Source: Gavia stellata (taxonomy: Eukaryota; Chordata; Aves; Gaviiformes; Gaviidae). Taken from it: a stretch of 64,000 bases of DNA. Made by a program: the position numbers and the translations under genes. A model generated the notes under the pieces. That model was given only the letters and a program-made list of their open reading frames with translations, ran no database searches and had not been told where the DNA came from. The stretch is taken from NCBI RefSeq assembly GCF_030936135.1, contig NC_082596.1:1278155-1342154 (forward strand). The letters are read 5' to 3'. Positions 1-9,625 of the stretch are shown piece after piece; within the stretch, counting starts at the first letter, position 1; each line of letters opens with the position of its first letter.

Positions 1-1652
1 CAGACCAGGTATCCTCAGGGTATTCGTCTCCCTGAGCTGGAAGACAAGGATGGAGAGCAAAGTAAACTCCCCGTGATCCAGGAGGAAGCTATTAAGAACC
101 TGCTATGCCACCTGGACACTCCCAGGTCTATGGGGCCTGATGGCATCCACCCAAGGGTGTTGAGGGAGCTGGCAGAGGAGCTTGCCAAGCCACTCTCCAT
201 CATTTATCAACGGTCCTGGTTAAAAGGGGAGGTCTGAACGGCTGGAGGCTTGCCAGCGTGACGCCCATCCACAAGAAGGGCCAGAAGGATGATCCGGGGA
301 ACTACAGGCCTGTCAGCCTGACCTCGGTGCCAGGGAAGATTATGGAGAGGTTCATCCTGAGGGCACTCACAGGGCACATGCAGGACAACCAAGGGATCAG
401 GCCCAGCCAGCACGGGTTCATGAAAGGCAGGTCCTGCTTGACTAACCTGATCTCCTTCTATGAGCAGGTGACCCACCTAGTGGATGAGGGGAAGGCCATC
501 GATGTTGTCTACCTGGACTTTAGTAAAGCCTTCGACACTGTCTCCCACAGTATTCTTCTGGAAAAGCTGGCGACTCGTGGCTGGGACATGTGCACTCTTC
601 GCTGGGTAGAAAACTGGCTGGACGGCCGAGCCCAGAGAGTCATGGTGAATGGAGTGAAATCCAGTTGGCGGCCGGTGACAAGCGGAGTCCCCCAGACTCA
701 GTTTTGGGGCCGGTCTTCTTTAATCTCTCTATCGATGATCTGGATGAGGGGATCGAGTGCTCCCTTGGCATGTTTGGAGACGACACCAGGTCGGGCGGGA
801 GTGTTGATCTCTTTGAGGGTAGGAAGGCTCTGCAGAGGGATCTGGACAGGCTGGATGGATGGGCTGAGGCCAATTGGATGAGGTTCAACAAGGCCAAGTG
901 CTGAGTCCTGCACTTGGGCCACAACAACCCCATGCAAGGCTACAGGCTTGTGGAGGAGTGGCTGGAAAGCTGCCCTGCAGAAAAGGACCTGGGGGTGTTG
1001 ATTGACAGTCAGCTGAATAGGAGCCAGCAGTGTGCCCAGGTGGCCAAGAAGGCCAACGGCATCCTGGCCTGTATCAGAAATGGTGTGGCCAGCAGGAGTA
1101 GGGAGGTGATCGTGCCCCTGTCCACGGTGCTGGTGAGGCCGTACCTCAAATCCTTTGTTCAGGTTTTGGGCCCTTCACTCCAAGAAGGACGTTGAAGTGC
1201 TGGAGCATGTCCAGAGAAGGGCGACGAAGCTGGTGAGGGGTCTGGAGCACAAGTCTGATGAGGAGCGGCTGAGGGAACTGGGGTTGTTTAGCCTGGAGAA
1301 GAGGAGGCTGAGGGGAGACCTCATCGGCTCTCTACAACTACCTGAAAGGAGGTTGCAGAGAGGTGGGTGTTGGTCCCTTCTCCCAAGTGACGAGTGACAG
1401 GACTAGAGGAAATGGCCTCAAGTTATGCCGGGGGAAGTTCAGGCTGGATATTAGGAAAAATTTCTTTACTGAGAGAGTGGAGAAACACTGGAAAAGGCTG
1501 CCCAGGGAGCTGGTGGAGTCACATTCATTAGAGGTGTTCAAGGAACGTGGCACTGTGGGACATGGTTTAGTGGGCATGGTGGTGTTAGTTGATGGTTGGA
1601 CATGATGATCTTACAGGTCTTTTCCAACCTTAGTGATTCTGTGTGATTCTGT
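1..1652 (+). mobile_element. CR1 LINE, 3' part, cut by window start
   Basis: Non-LTR retrotransposon of the CR1 family. The reverse-transcriptase domain is readable at 258-700 ([45 protein letters not shown]). It shifts frame near 700 to the palm motif, here FGDD where CR1 usually has FADD, at about 770. A stop at 902-904 falls where CR1 has Trp, then the C-terminal region ([36 protein letters not shown]) continues in other frames to 1590. It ends in the CR1 tail of ATTCTGT units at 1635-1652. At least three frame breaks make it dead. The 5' end lies outside the window. Confidence 0.92.
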
Positions 1653-1772
1653 AATCCCGACTGGCCATGGCGCCAGACAACCTGCTGTAGGTGGCCCTGC
1701 TTGAGGAGCGGGGTTGAAGCACATGGTCTCCAGAGGTTCCTGCCAAACTACATGATTCTGTGATTCTGTTTG
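1653..1772 (+). mobile_element. older CR1 3' end fragment
   Basis: About 120 bp resembling the last part of a CR1 (CCAGACAACCTGCTGTAGG, then GAGGTTCCTGCCAAACTACA), ending in another pair of GATTCTGTGATTCTG tail units. The same fragment lies just 3' of most keratin genes here (for example 20985-21095 and 37165-37270), so it was present before the array expanded. The stretch 1773-2064 that follows is the 3' flank of keratin K1 and shows nothing further. Confidence 0.75.
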
Positions 1773-2359
1773 CTGGGAGGGCAGGAGAGTCATTGTAGGG
1801 AAGAGAGTTAGTCAAGGGTGTTCTGGCACGGGGAGACTTTGTGAGAGGCATATGAAGGTGTGCATTATTGCGCCAAAGGCTTTGAGCAACTGGTGGGCTT
1901 GCGTAATGTTCTGGAAGCCACGAGGCACCGGTGTTGGTGGTGGCATATTTTGTACGATAGGTCTTGTGGCCCCTTTCCACCCACCCTGATGATCTATTAG
2001 GCTCTGTTTTTTCTCGGGTGAAGTTGGAAAAGCCTTGGGAGAAGAAAGGAAGTGGAGGCATTTGAGGCTGGGATGCAGGAGGACTTTATTGAGGCAAAAG
2101 AGTGAAAATGCAGGAGCACCAAGTGGAGGGGAGTCGGTGTGAGGTGCAAAGAAGGAGGTGGTAGAAGAGGAGGAGGTACATGGGCCATGTTTCCAGGCAG
2201 CCTGGGCAGGCCCCTTCCCTGCTTCCTTGCTTGGTGCCTTGAGAGGAGGAGTTGTGGATAGTAGCTTGACATTCCAGGAAGGGCCAGAGGTGCATCTTCA
2301 ATCCATGCCATGGTTTCCAGGGTGTGGGTGGTTGGTGTCAGGGGTGGTGACGAGGGCCC

Positions 2360-2662
2360 TTAGCAGGGGTAACAGCCTCTTCCGCGGCCAAAGCAGCCCA
2401 GGCCTCCAAAGCCGTAGCCGAAGCCGCCGGAGGAGATGGGCACTCCCTGGGAGCTGAGGATGTTGCCCACGGCAGCGGATGAGGAGGATCCGACGGCGGT
2501 GTTCTGTGGGAAGGAGCTGAGGATGGGTCCTGGCAGAGTGACGACCACGGTGGAAGGCTGGATGACGACGCGGGATTCCTCGCACTGCCTGACACAGGGC
2601 TCGTTGCAGCTGTCAGCCAGCGGGGTGGGTCCGCAGGGGCGGCAGAGGTCGTAGCAGGCCAT
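2360..2662 (-). CDS. feather beta-keratin K1 (class B, 100 aa)
   Basis: Structural protein of feather barbs and barbules; it self-assembles through a central beta-sheet domain into 3-4 nm filaments cross-linked by disulfides in cornifying cells. Visible: N-terminal Cys cluster (C3, 7, 10, 19, 23, 27; [20 protein letters not shown]), the conserved core of about 34 residues ([20 protein letters not shown]), a Gly/Tyr/Phe tail and a final GCYPC. It is two residues shorter than its neighbours, ends [11 protein letters not shown] and has E29 instead of D29. Exon 2 starts at 2682 (CAG acceptor at 2683-2685), 20 nt before ATG, so this start is preferred. Intron 2683-2886; exon 1 about 2887-2927; AATAAA at 2085-2090. 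G at -3 gives a good start context. Confidence 0.95.
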   Translation of the reverse strand: MACYDLCRPCGPTPLADSCNEPCVRQCEESRVVIQPSTVVVTLPGPILSSFPQNTAVGSSSSAAVGNILSSQGVPISSGGFGYGFGGLGCFGRGRGCYPC

Positions 2663-2930
2663 GTCTGTGGTGTGGAGGGTCCCTGGAAGAGAGGGTGCTG
2701 AGGAAGTGGAGGGGAATGGGGGTGCGAGTTTTACTGTCGCATGAGTGCGAGCGATTGTGGAGTCCTGGTATGGGGCTGTGGGCAGCGTGGTGGAGGCGTC
2801 AAAGCTGCTGAGTCTTGGGGCAGAGCGTGCTGGAAGAGAGGGGCCAGGTGGGTGAGGAGGAAGAGGGGAAGGGGTTTCAGGCTCACCTTGTTGACTGCGG
2901 AGGAGAAGGTGTCAGGAGAAGTGTGTGAGG

Positions 2931-3740
2931 GAGAGAGGCTCTGGGCTGACTTTTATTCTTGTCCCCAAGGGGCGTGACCATCTTTGCGCATGACAGCATT
3001 TTTCAGCAAGCAGCTGTTACATGCCACAACCTCGTGAGTAATACGGTGGGACGTGTTTTCCTTCCTGAAATTCTGCAATTTCCTGTCCTCCTCTTGAGGA
3101 CATGTCCGCTTGGCCCAGGCGGCAGCTTTTAAGTGAGAGTATTAGAGGCCAAAGGCTGGTGTTGATGGCACGTGTCAGGGCAGGTAGAAGTCATGACCAA
3201 AGCATAATAGAGGTGGGGTGTCGTCAGTGAGGTCATCCCGTGGCACTCGTGTGGTGTGGTCTGCGGGTGCGTTGTGAAGAGGGGGCCTCAATTCATCTCA
3301 GCCCTGGGAGGCTCGTCTTGGTTTGGAAGTGTGCTGCGCGTGAGGGTCTGCCCCTTCCAATTGCATTTAGTCCCTCCCTGTTTTGCTGCCAGCTCGCTAA
3401 GCCTTTACTAAGGCCTGTTCTTTCCCATTGAGTGTGCCCCATGGGTGCCTTGGTGCCGCTGTTGCTTGTAAGGTTGTAGCTGGGAGAAAGGAGGCTGCCT
3501 GTTTGGGGTTGTGCCTCCTTGGTGCCCTCCCTGGGAGTGTCTGCATGCAGGCAGAGGAGGGCTAATTGCAAGAGCATGTCATTGTCCTGTCAGCTACGGT
3601 TCAGAGCTCGCAGGCCCTGTGATGTGGGGAGCCCTGCCAGGCTCTCCAAAGGCTTGTGTTGGCCCCTCCATAGCGCTCCCCTTAGCTGGGGATGGTACAT
3701 GTGCAGAGTCGGCTTTGGTGTGATGCAGTGCTTGGGCTAT
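2931..3740 (-). promoter_or_regulatory. K1 promoter and 5' flank (class B)
   Basis: TATA box AATAAAAG at 2950-2957, about 30 bp before the inferred start of exon 1. Just upstream lies a GGGGCGTG (KLF/Sp1-like) word. A TTTGCGCAT word sits at 2983-2991, a perfect GGACATGTCC palindrome (p53/p63-type half-site) at 3098-3107, and a second TATA-like CTTAAAAG at 3126-3133. The same order is found at K2, K5, K8, K10 and K12. The region 3134-3740 is keratin flank shared with 12080-12720; no gene seen. Confidence 0.75.
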
Positions 3741-4019
3741 GGCATGATACGGTGCTTGGGCTCTGGTGTGACACATCCAAAGAAGAAGAATGAGAAGAAA
3801 GAGAATTTGGAGATTGCTGAGGGGAGTTGGAGGCGAGCATGCAGCACATGGCTGCAGAGGCGAGGCCTTGGTGGTGGTGGATGCATGCCAAAGGGTTGAT
3901 GAATGCAAGGCATTCCCCAGTTGAGCTGAGGTGAGTGTTTTGCAGGCTGTTTGTCAGGCAAGCAGTGCTTGTTGCTGAGGAAGATGAAGGGAGGTAGGAA
4001 GGAATGCTGTGCGTCTGGA
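3741..4019. other. spacer, purine-rich, unassigned
   Basis: Contains a short near-repeat (GTGCTTGGGCT about every 30 bp near 3730-3770) and a purine run at 3778-3812. The rest (GCATGCAGCACATGGCTG and onward) is shared with 12720-12960 and, more distantly, with 20106-20320. It has no open frame with recognisable content and is probably an ancient degraded repeat. Confidence 0.5.
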
Positions 4020-4522
4020 GATAAGCAAGTCCATGGGGCCTGAGGCGTCATAGCCATGAATGTGGAGGGAGCTGGCTGATGCCCTTGGGAGGCCCCTCTC
4101 CATTCTGTTGGGAAGTTGGTGGTGCCTGGGAGTGGTTTTTGATGGCTGGAAAGAGAACTCATAGCCCTTGTATCTTGGAGAAGATCAGGAAGGAAGATCT
4201 GGGAAAGTAGAGGTTTCCTAGCCTGACCTCGTTTCTGAGAAGGTGATGTAGTAAACCCTCTTGGAAGGCACTGCCAATCCCCGGAAGGACAACGAGGTGA
4301 TGGGGAGTTTTCAGCATGGATTTACAAAGGGGAAATCATGCTTGGCCAACCTGTGTGTCTTCTACTTTGAAGTGACTAGCTTTGTGGACGAGGAGAGAGC
4401 CGTGGCTGGTGTTTACGTTGACTTTTCAGTAAAGCCTTTGACGTTTTCTCCCCTTGCTTTCTCATAGACCACCCAAGAAATTATGGGTTTGCATAAGTAG
4501 CCAGTGAGGTTGAGTGCAAACT
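4020..4522 (+). mobile_element. CR1 fragment (RT region)
   Basis: Degraded CR1. At 4300-4440 the + strand reads GSFQHGFTKGKSCLANLCVF, matching the CR1 RT block, followed by a decayed version of the aspartate motif (VYVDFSVKPL for VYLDFSKAF). Several frame changes. It stops abruptly at GAGTGCAAACTGG, where the K3-K4 copy runs on for another 190 bp. Confidence 0.8.
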
Positions 4523-4562
4523 GGGTGGGCACCTGGAGTTGAGCCAGGGTCAACCCACCACA
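4523..4562 (+). mobile_element. last 40 bp of a solo-LTR fossil
   Basis: Only the terminal piece of the LTR family found whole at 6654-7623 remains (GTCAACCCACCACA end). It is joined directly to CR1 sequence, showing that the rest of the LTR was lost from this spacer. Confidence 0.7.
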
Positions 4563-4812
4563 GGTGAGTGGACCAAGCTGAAAAGATGTGCCATATCCTT
4601 GGAAGAGAAGGCAAGCCTCTTCCAGTGTGAGGGTGGTCAAGCAGTGGAACCGGCAGCGCAGAGAGGTGTCGGAGTCTCCATCCTTGGAGATACTGAAAAC
4701 CTGGCTGGCCGTGGTCGTGGACAGTCTGCTCGGGCTGACCGTGCCTGAGCAGGTTGGGTTGAAGTAGATGATTTCCTGAGTTTCCTTGTGCCCTCACTGA
4801 TTCTGTTTGCTG
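4563..4812 (+). mobile_element. CR1 3' end fragment
   Basis: C-terminal CR1 coding remnant (VSESPSLEILKTWL-like reading in broken frames) followed by the ATTCTGTTTGCTGTGATTCT tail. With 4020-4522 it forms one CR1 whose middle carried the LTR insertion. The stretch 4813-5156 is the K2 3' flank, including a (GTT)n run at 5002-5018. Confidence 0.75.
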
Positions 4813-5574
4813 TGATTCTGCTTGCTGTGCTGGGCAGGGAGTCGTGCTGGGGAAGAGAGTTGGTCAAGGACGTGGTGCCATGGGGAGGTTGCGTCAGAGG
4901 CATGGGAAGAAGTGCATTAGCATGTCCGAGCCTTTGTTTGTGCAAGTGAAGGGCTTGTGTCATGGGCTGGAAGCCCCCGTTTAGCGGTCTGTGTTGTTGT
5001 TGTTGTTGCTGGGGACATAGTCCCTAAGAGAGGTCTTGTAGCCCTTTTCCACCCACCCTGAGGGCCTTTTGAGCCCTGGCTTTGTGCTGTGTGAAGTTGG
5101 AAGAGCCTTGGGAAAGAAAGGAAGTGGAGGCGTGTCATGCTGGGATGCAGGACATCTTTATTGAGGCAAAAGAGTGAAAAGGAAGGAGTGAAAAGTGGAA
5201 GAGAGCCGGTGTGAGGTGCAAGTAGGGCACCCGTCAGCCAAGGTCCCTTGTGTGAGAAAGATCTTGTCAGAGCAGCAAGATCTTCCTGGTCTCGGCTGGT
5301 TGTTGGCTTGCAAGAAGGTGTTTGCAGCAGAGAGTAGTGGACATAGCAGAAGGGGCGATTCAAAGAAGGAGGTGGGACAAGCGGAGGAGGTACATGGGCC
5401 ATGTTTCCAGGCAGCCTGGGCTGGCCCCTTCCCTGCTTCCTTGCGTTTTCCCTTGAGAAGAAGAGCCACGGGCGCCAGGTCTACGTCCCAGTGACATCCT
5501 GGAGGTGCGTCCTCAATCGATTCCGTGTCCTCCCGGATGTGGGTGCTTGGTGTCAGGGGTGGTGTTGAGGGCCC

Positions 5575-5883
5575 TTAGCAGGGGTAGCAGCCTCTTCTGC
5601 CGCCGAAGCAGCCCAGGCCTCCAAAGCCGAAGCCGTAGCCAAAGCCACCGGAGGAGATGGGCACTCCCTGGGAGCTGAGGATGTTGCCCACGGCAGCGGA
5701 TGAGGAGGATCCGACGGCGGTGTTCTGTGGGAAGGAGCTGAGGATGGGTCCTGGCAGGGTGACGACCACGGTGGAAGGCTGGATAACGACACGGGAGTCC
5801 TCGCACTGCCTGACACAGGGCTCGTTGCAGCTGTTAGCCAGCGGGGTGGGTCCGCAGGGGCGGCAGAGGTCGTAGCAGGCCAT
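5575..5883 (-). CDS. feather beta-keratin K2 (class B, 102 aa)
   Basis: Intact feather keratin with N17 (LANSC), S37-T38, V40 and I76. The tail is [21 protein letters not shown]-like, with Phe at position 85 where most copies have Tyr. Nine cysteines: six in the first 27 residues, three in the last eleven. The frame stays open upstream to 6204 only because the intron lacks stops; the acceptor CAG at 5904-5906 fixes ATG at 5881-5883 as the start. Exon 2 starts at 5903, intron 5904-6110, exon 1 about 6111-6152, AATAAA at 5157-5162. The 3' UTR is of the type shared with K6 and the K3-K4 remnant. Confidence 0.95.
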   Translation of the reverse strand: MACYDLCRPCGPTPLANSCNEPCVRQCEDSRVVIQPSTVVVTLPGPILSSFPQNTAVGSSSSAAVGNILSSQGVPISSGGFGYGFGFGGLGCFGGRRGCYPC

Positions 5884-6154
5884 GTCTGTGGTGTGGAGGG
5901 TTCCTGGAAGAGAGGGTGTTGAGGAAGTGGAGGGGAATGGGGGTACAAGGGGTGGTGTTGCAGGAGGGCGAGGGATGGGGAGGCGTGGTGTGGGACTGTG
6001 GGGTGTGTGGTGTTGGGGAGGCATCAGGATTGCTGAGTCTGGAGTCAGAGTGTGCTGGAAGAAGGGGCCAGGTGGGTCAGGAGAAGGAGGGGAAAGGGTT
6101 TCAGGCTCACCTTGTTGACTGCAGAGAAGGCGGCGTAAGGCGAAGTGTGTGAGG

Positions 6155-6653
6155 GAGAGAGGCTCTGGGACGGTTTTTATTCTTGTCCTCAAGGGGCGCG
6201 ACAATCTTTGCGCATGACAGCATTTTTCATCAAGCAGCTGTTGCTTGCCACAACCTCATGAGTAATAAGGTGGGACGTGTTTTCCTTCCTGAAATTCTGC
6301 AATATCATGTCCTCCTCTTGAGGACATGTCCGCTTGGCCCAGGTGGCAGCTTTTAAGTGAGAGTATTAGAGGCCAAAGGCTGGTGTTGATGGCACGTGTC
6401 AGGGCAGGTAGAAGTCATGACCAAAGCATAATAGAGGTGGGGTGTCGTCAGTGATGTCATCCTGTGGCACTCGTGTGGTGTGGTTTGCGGGTGCGTTGTG
6501 AAGAGGGTCGTGAGGCGCTGCCCCTTCCAATGTGTTCGGTCACTCCACACACTGCTGCCAACTCGCTAAGTCTGTCTTTAGGCCTGGCCTTTCCCGTTGG
6601 ATGTGCTCTGTGGGTGCCTTGGTGCCCCTCTTGCTTGTAGGCTTTTAGCTGGA
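6155..6653 (-). promoter_or_regulatory. K2 promoter and 5' flank (class B)
   Basis: TATA (AATAAAAA) at 6174-6181, GGGGCGCG word just upstream, GGACATGTCC palindrome at 6322-6331 and CTTAAAAG at 6350-6357. The flank to 6653 is closely repeated upstream of K5, K8, K10 and K12, though here some 100 bp near 6505 are missing relative to K5. Confidence 0.75.
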
Positions 6654-7623
6654 TGTGTTGGGTTTTCGTGGCAAGGTTTTGGTAGCGAAGGGGCTACAGG
6701 GGTGGCTTCTGTGAGAAGACTCCAGAAGCTTCCCCAGTGTCTGATAGAGCCAATGCTGGGTAGGTCCAAGATGGAGCTGCTAGTGGCCAAACATGAGCCA
6801 ATCAGCAACGGTGGTAGCGCCTCTGTGCTAAACATATTTACGAAGGGGAAAAATCTGCTGCGCTATATTAACTGGATGAGAGAAGGGAGAAGGCGCTGGA
6901 GCCGAGATTCCCTGCAGCCTGTGGTGAAGACCATGGTAGAGCAGATTGTCCCCCTGCAGCCCATGAAGGTCCATGGTGGAGCAGACATCCACCTGCAGCC
7001 CATGGGGGACCTGACACCGGAGCAGGTAGATGCATCCAAAGGAGGCTGTGACCCCATGTATAGCTCTGCTGGAGCAGGTCTTCTAGCCAGACCTGTGACG
7101 CCATGGGTGATCCACGCTGGAGCAGTCCGTTCCTGAGTGTCTGCACCTCGTGGAAAGGAGCCATGCTGGAGCAGTTTGTGAAGAACTGCAGCCCATGGGA
7201 AGGAGCCATGTTGGAGAAGTTTGTGAAGGACTGTCTCCCATGGGTGGGACCGCACAGTGGAGCAAGGAAGAATCAGCAGAGACAACGTGTGATGACTTGA
7301 CCACAACCCGCATTCCCCGTCCCCCTGCGCCGCTGGGGAGGAGGAGGTAGAGAATTTGGGAGTGCAGTTGAGGCCAGAAGAAGGGAAGGATGGCAGGAAG
7401 ATATTTTAGGATTAGGTTTTACTTCTCATTATTCTACCCTTAATTTCGATTGGCAATACGTGAAATTAATTTTTCCCTTGACGGTAATTGGTGAGTGATC
7501 TTCCTGTCCTTATCTCGACCCAGGAGCCCCTGGTGTATTTGTCTCCCCCTGTCCAGCTGAGGAGAGGCAGTGATAGAGCGGCTTGGTGGGCACCAGGCAT
7601 CCAGCCCAGGTGAACCCACCACA
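6654..7623 (+). mobile_element. solo-LTR fossil, family 1, full length
   Basis: Retroviral LTR of about 970 bp bounded by TGTGTTGGG and ACCCACCACA (TG...CA). A CCAAT box lies at 6798-6802 and a TATA-like CATATTTA near 6833, which sets the orientation. The centre is built from degenerate 30-45 bp direct repeats, each with a GGAGCAG word. No internal viral genes adjoin it, so it is a solo LTR. I recognise this as a high-copy bird LTR family but do not assign a database name. It predates the array, since related copies sit at the same place in the other long spacers. Confidence 0.75.
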
Positions 7624-8140
7624 GAGCCCCACCTTCCCAGCAGAGCAGGGTCAGGGGCTTGTTCCTGCACCTGGTGCTCAGTGCCCCATGCTGTGCCGCA
7701 GGGTCCCCACGGTGAGGAGGATGGTGAGCTCACAGAGGGGGCTCTCTGTGTGACCTCAGAGCAGAGGGATGGTGGCTTGGGGTCCCCTGCACAGGTGGTC
7801 CAGGGACCCTGCAGCAGTGGGGTTGGTGGTGTGGAGACTCTTGCATGGGACCCTGCAGTGAAGAGGGGATGGTGGTGGGGGGATCCCCCCAAGGGTTCAT
7901 TTGGGGACCCCACAGCAAGGTGAGACCGTGGCCTGGGGACTCCCATATCGCTGGAAGCTGGGCACGGTGACACGGGACCCTGTGTGTGTGGCCCTGGCAC
8001 CCCGCCGTGAAGGAAGATGGTGTCATGGGGACTGCCAGGAGATTGGTCTGGGGAACACAGCAAGGGGGGACAGGACAGGGGACCCTGCGTGGGTGTCCCT
8101 GGCACCCTGCAGCAAGGACAAGAAGTGCAGGGTCTGTTGA
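7624..8140. repeat. GC-rich degenerate tandem block
   Basis: About 515 bp of loosely repeated units, each holding a GGGACCC(T/C)GCAGCAAGG- or GGGATGGTG-like word, spaced roughly 30-75 bp. It begins directly at the LTR end and stops at AGGGTCTGTTGATG. Long open frames on both strands (221 aa on minus, 117 aa on plus) follow from the scarcity of A/T, not from coding. Four further copies lie at the same place in the other long spacers. Confidence 0.6.
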
Positions 8141-8828
8141 TGTATTTATTGATGTCAGATTTTTTTGGGGGGGTGTTATTTAATCAGGGCCTTTTCCCTC
8201 CCTCTTGCCCCTCTGAGGTCTCTAACTTCTTCCGTGTGAGGGGTTTGGGTTGGGTTTTGGCAGCATTTCTACTCATTCATTCCCTCGTTCACCTCCCACC
8301 CCTCCCAGCAGTTGTTTTGGGGGCTGTTTTGTGAAGATTACCTATTTATTGGACTGGAGGTGTTGATTTTGGGGTGCTGAGAGTGGCCTTCTGGAAGCTT
8401 CCAGGAGCTTCTGCAGCAGCTGGTGCCTGTCAGCCATCCCCTGATTGGCAGGTTGTTAGCTGCCTCCCGATTGGCAGGTTGTTAGCTGCCTCCCGATTGG
8501 CTGGTCGCTGAGGGTGCTGAGGCAGTGCCTGGCTGTGGTGAGGGAAGGCTGCGGCCGCGGGGCTGAGGCTGGTGAGCTCTGGGAGAGCTGGTGAGGCCCG
8601 TGAGAGGCCCAGGGGGAGCGGGAGCGGCAGGCAGGGGAGGCTGGGAGTGACCGCCTGTGGGGTCTTTCTTTGGGCTGAGTGCCGAGGGCTGCGGCCATTT
8701 CTCTGCGCAGTGTTTGTGGGGCCAGAGCGGGAGTGGACATGGTGGAGGGGAAATGGGAGGGGCGCATGCTGGGCTGTGCGCCTGAGAACCTCGAGGTGCT
8801 GTTTGTGTGCGGAAGGTTTGATGGAGCA
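8141..8828 (+). promoter_or_regulatory. promoter-like module: HSE-like site + 3 CCAAT boxes, copy 1
   Basis: Heat-shock-element-like run at 8389-8411: five contiguous 5-bp units alternating TTC and GAA, with one mismatch (GGA in the fourth). Three inverted CCAAT boxes (ATTGG) follow at 8444, 8470 and 8496, on an exact 26-bp direct repeat. Next comes a CpG-bearing G-rich tract with a NotI-type GCGGCCGC word (about 8551-8558), a CTCTGCGCAG acceptor-like site at 8701-8710, and a 31-codon frame at 8739-8834 in good start context (MVEGKWEGRMLGCAPENLEV...) that stops inside the next CR1. HSE plus CCAAT is typical of heat-shock gene promoters. Reading this as a captured promoter and first exon is inference. 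Confidence 0.5.
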
Positions 8829-9625
8829 GAATAGACTAGAGTAGAGCAGTCCAGTTGGAAGGGACCTACAAGGATCATCTAGTCCAACTGCCTGACCACT
8901 TCAGGGCTGACCAAAGGTCAAAGCATGTTATTAAGGTCATTGTCCAGATGCCTCTTAAACACTGACAGGCATGGAGCATTGACTGCTTCTCTAGGAAGCC
9001 TATTCCAGTGTTTGACCACGGTCTCTGTAAAGAAATTCTTCCTAATGTCGTCTGAACCTACCCTGATGCAGCTTTGAACGATTCCCATGTGTGCTGTCGC
9101 TGGGTCCAAGGGACCCAGTGTCAGCACCTCCCTCTCCCCTTCCCCTCCTCAGGAAGCTGCAGAGAGCAATGAGGTCACCCCTTGGCCTCCTCCAAACTAG
9201 GCAAACCCAAAGTCCTCAGCCCCTCCTCACAGGACATGCCTCCCAGCCCTGTCACCACCTTTGTTGTCCTCCTCTGGATGCTTTCAAGGACTTTCACAAC
9301 CTTCTTAAATGGTGAGGCCCAGAACTGCTCACAGTACTCAAGGTGAGGCTGTACCAGTGCTGAACACAGCGGGACAATCCCCTCTTTTGACCGGCTGGTT
9401 ATGGTGTGTTTGACGCACCCCAGGATGGGGTTTGCCCCCTCGGCTGCCAGGGCACACAGCTGTCTCCTGTTGAGCCTGCTGTCAGCCAGCACCCCCAGAT
9501 CCCTTTCTGCGGGGCTGCTCTCCAGCCTCTCCTCTCCCAGCCTGTGCTTGTGCCCGGTGTTACTGCGTCCCAGGTGCAGAATCTGGCATTTGTTCTTGTT
9601 AAATTTCATGCCGTTGGGAGTCGAG
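8829..9625 (-). mobile_element. CR1 LINE 3' half, minus strand
   Basis: The 3' end is at 8829 (tail reading AGTCTATTCTG on the minus strand); the element runs rightward in reverse. Minus-strand frames show [21 protein letters not shown] (9060-8980) and NKNKCQILHLGRSNTGHKHR, EERLESSPAERDLGVLADSR (9600-9480), the CR1 C-terminal region. It is cut at 9625, where a plus-strand CR1 abuts head to head. The matching copies in other spacers extend 600 bp further. Confidence 0.88.

Noticed and set aside
2436-2654. 72- or 64-codon plus-strand frames antisense to every keratin gene
   Set aside because: Exact shadows of the keratin coding sequence on the other strand; conserved only because the keratins are.
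4982-5020. (GTT)n run as a regulatory site
   Set aside because: A short simple repeat in the 3' flank with variable length among copies; no other support.
5575-6204. Longer keratin frames with N-terminal extensions (209, 178 and 144 aa; also K5, K8, K12)
   Set aside because: The extension lies in the intron: a donor, a pyrimidine-rich acceptor and the conserved 20-nt leader place the start at MACYDLC.
6597-7136. 179-codon plus-strand frame repeated at 22732, 38908, 49840 and 60851
   Set aside because: It starts in keratin flank and runs through the LTR's degenerate GGAGCAG repeats; the composition is low in stops, and the more diverged copy at 27935 does not keep it. No protein family recognised.
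7440-8105. 217-221 codon minus-strand frames over the GC-rich block (also 39789, 50683, 61732)
   Set aside because: Pro/Ser/His-rich translation typical of stop-poor GC repeats, and a competing frame is open on the plus strand; no start context or domain.
8829-9625. Minus-strand CR1 as part of the promoter-like module's gene
   Set aside because: The motifs are clearly CR1, and the element has its own 3' tail at the boundary.
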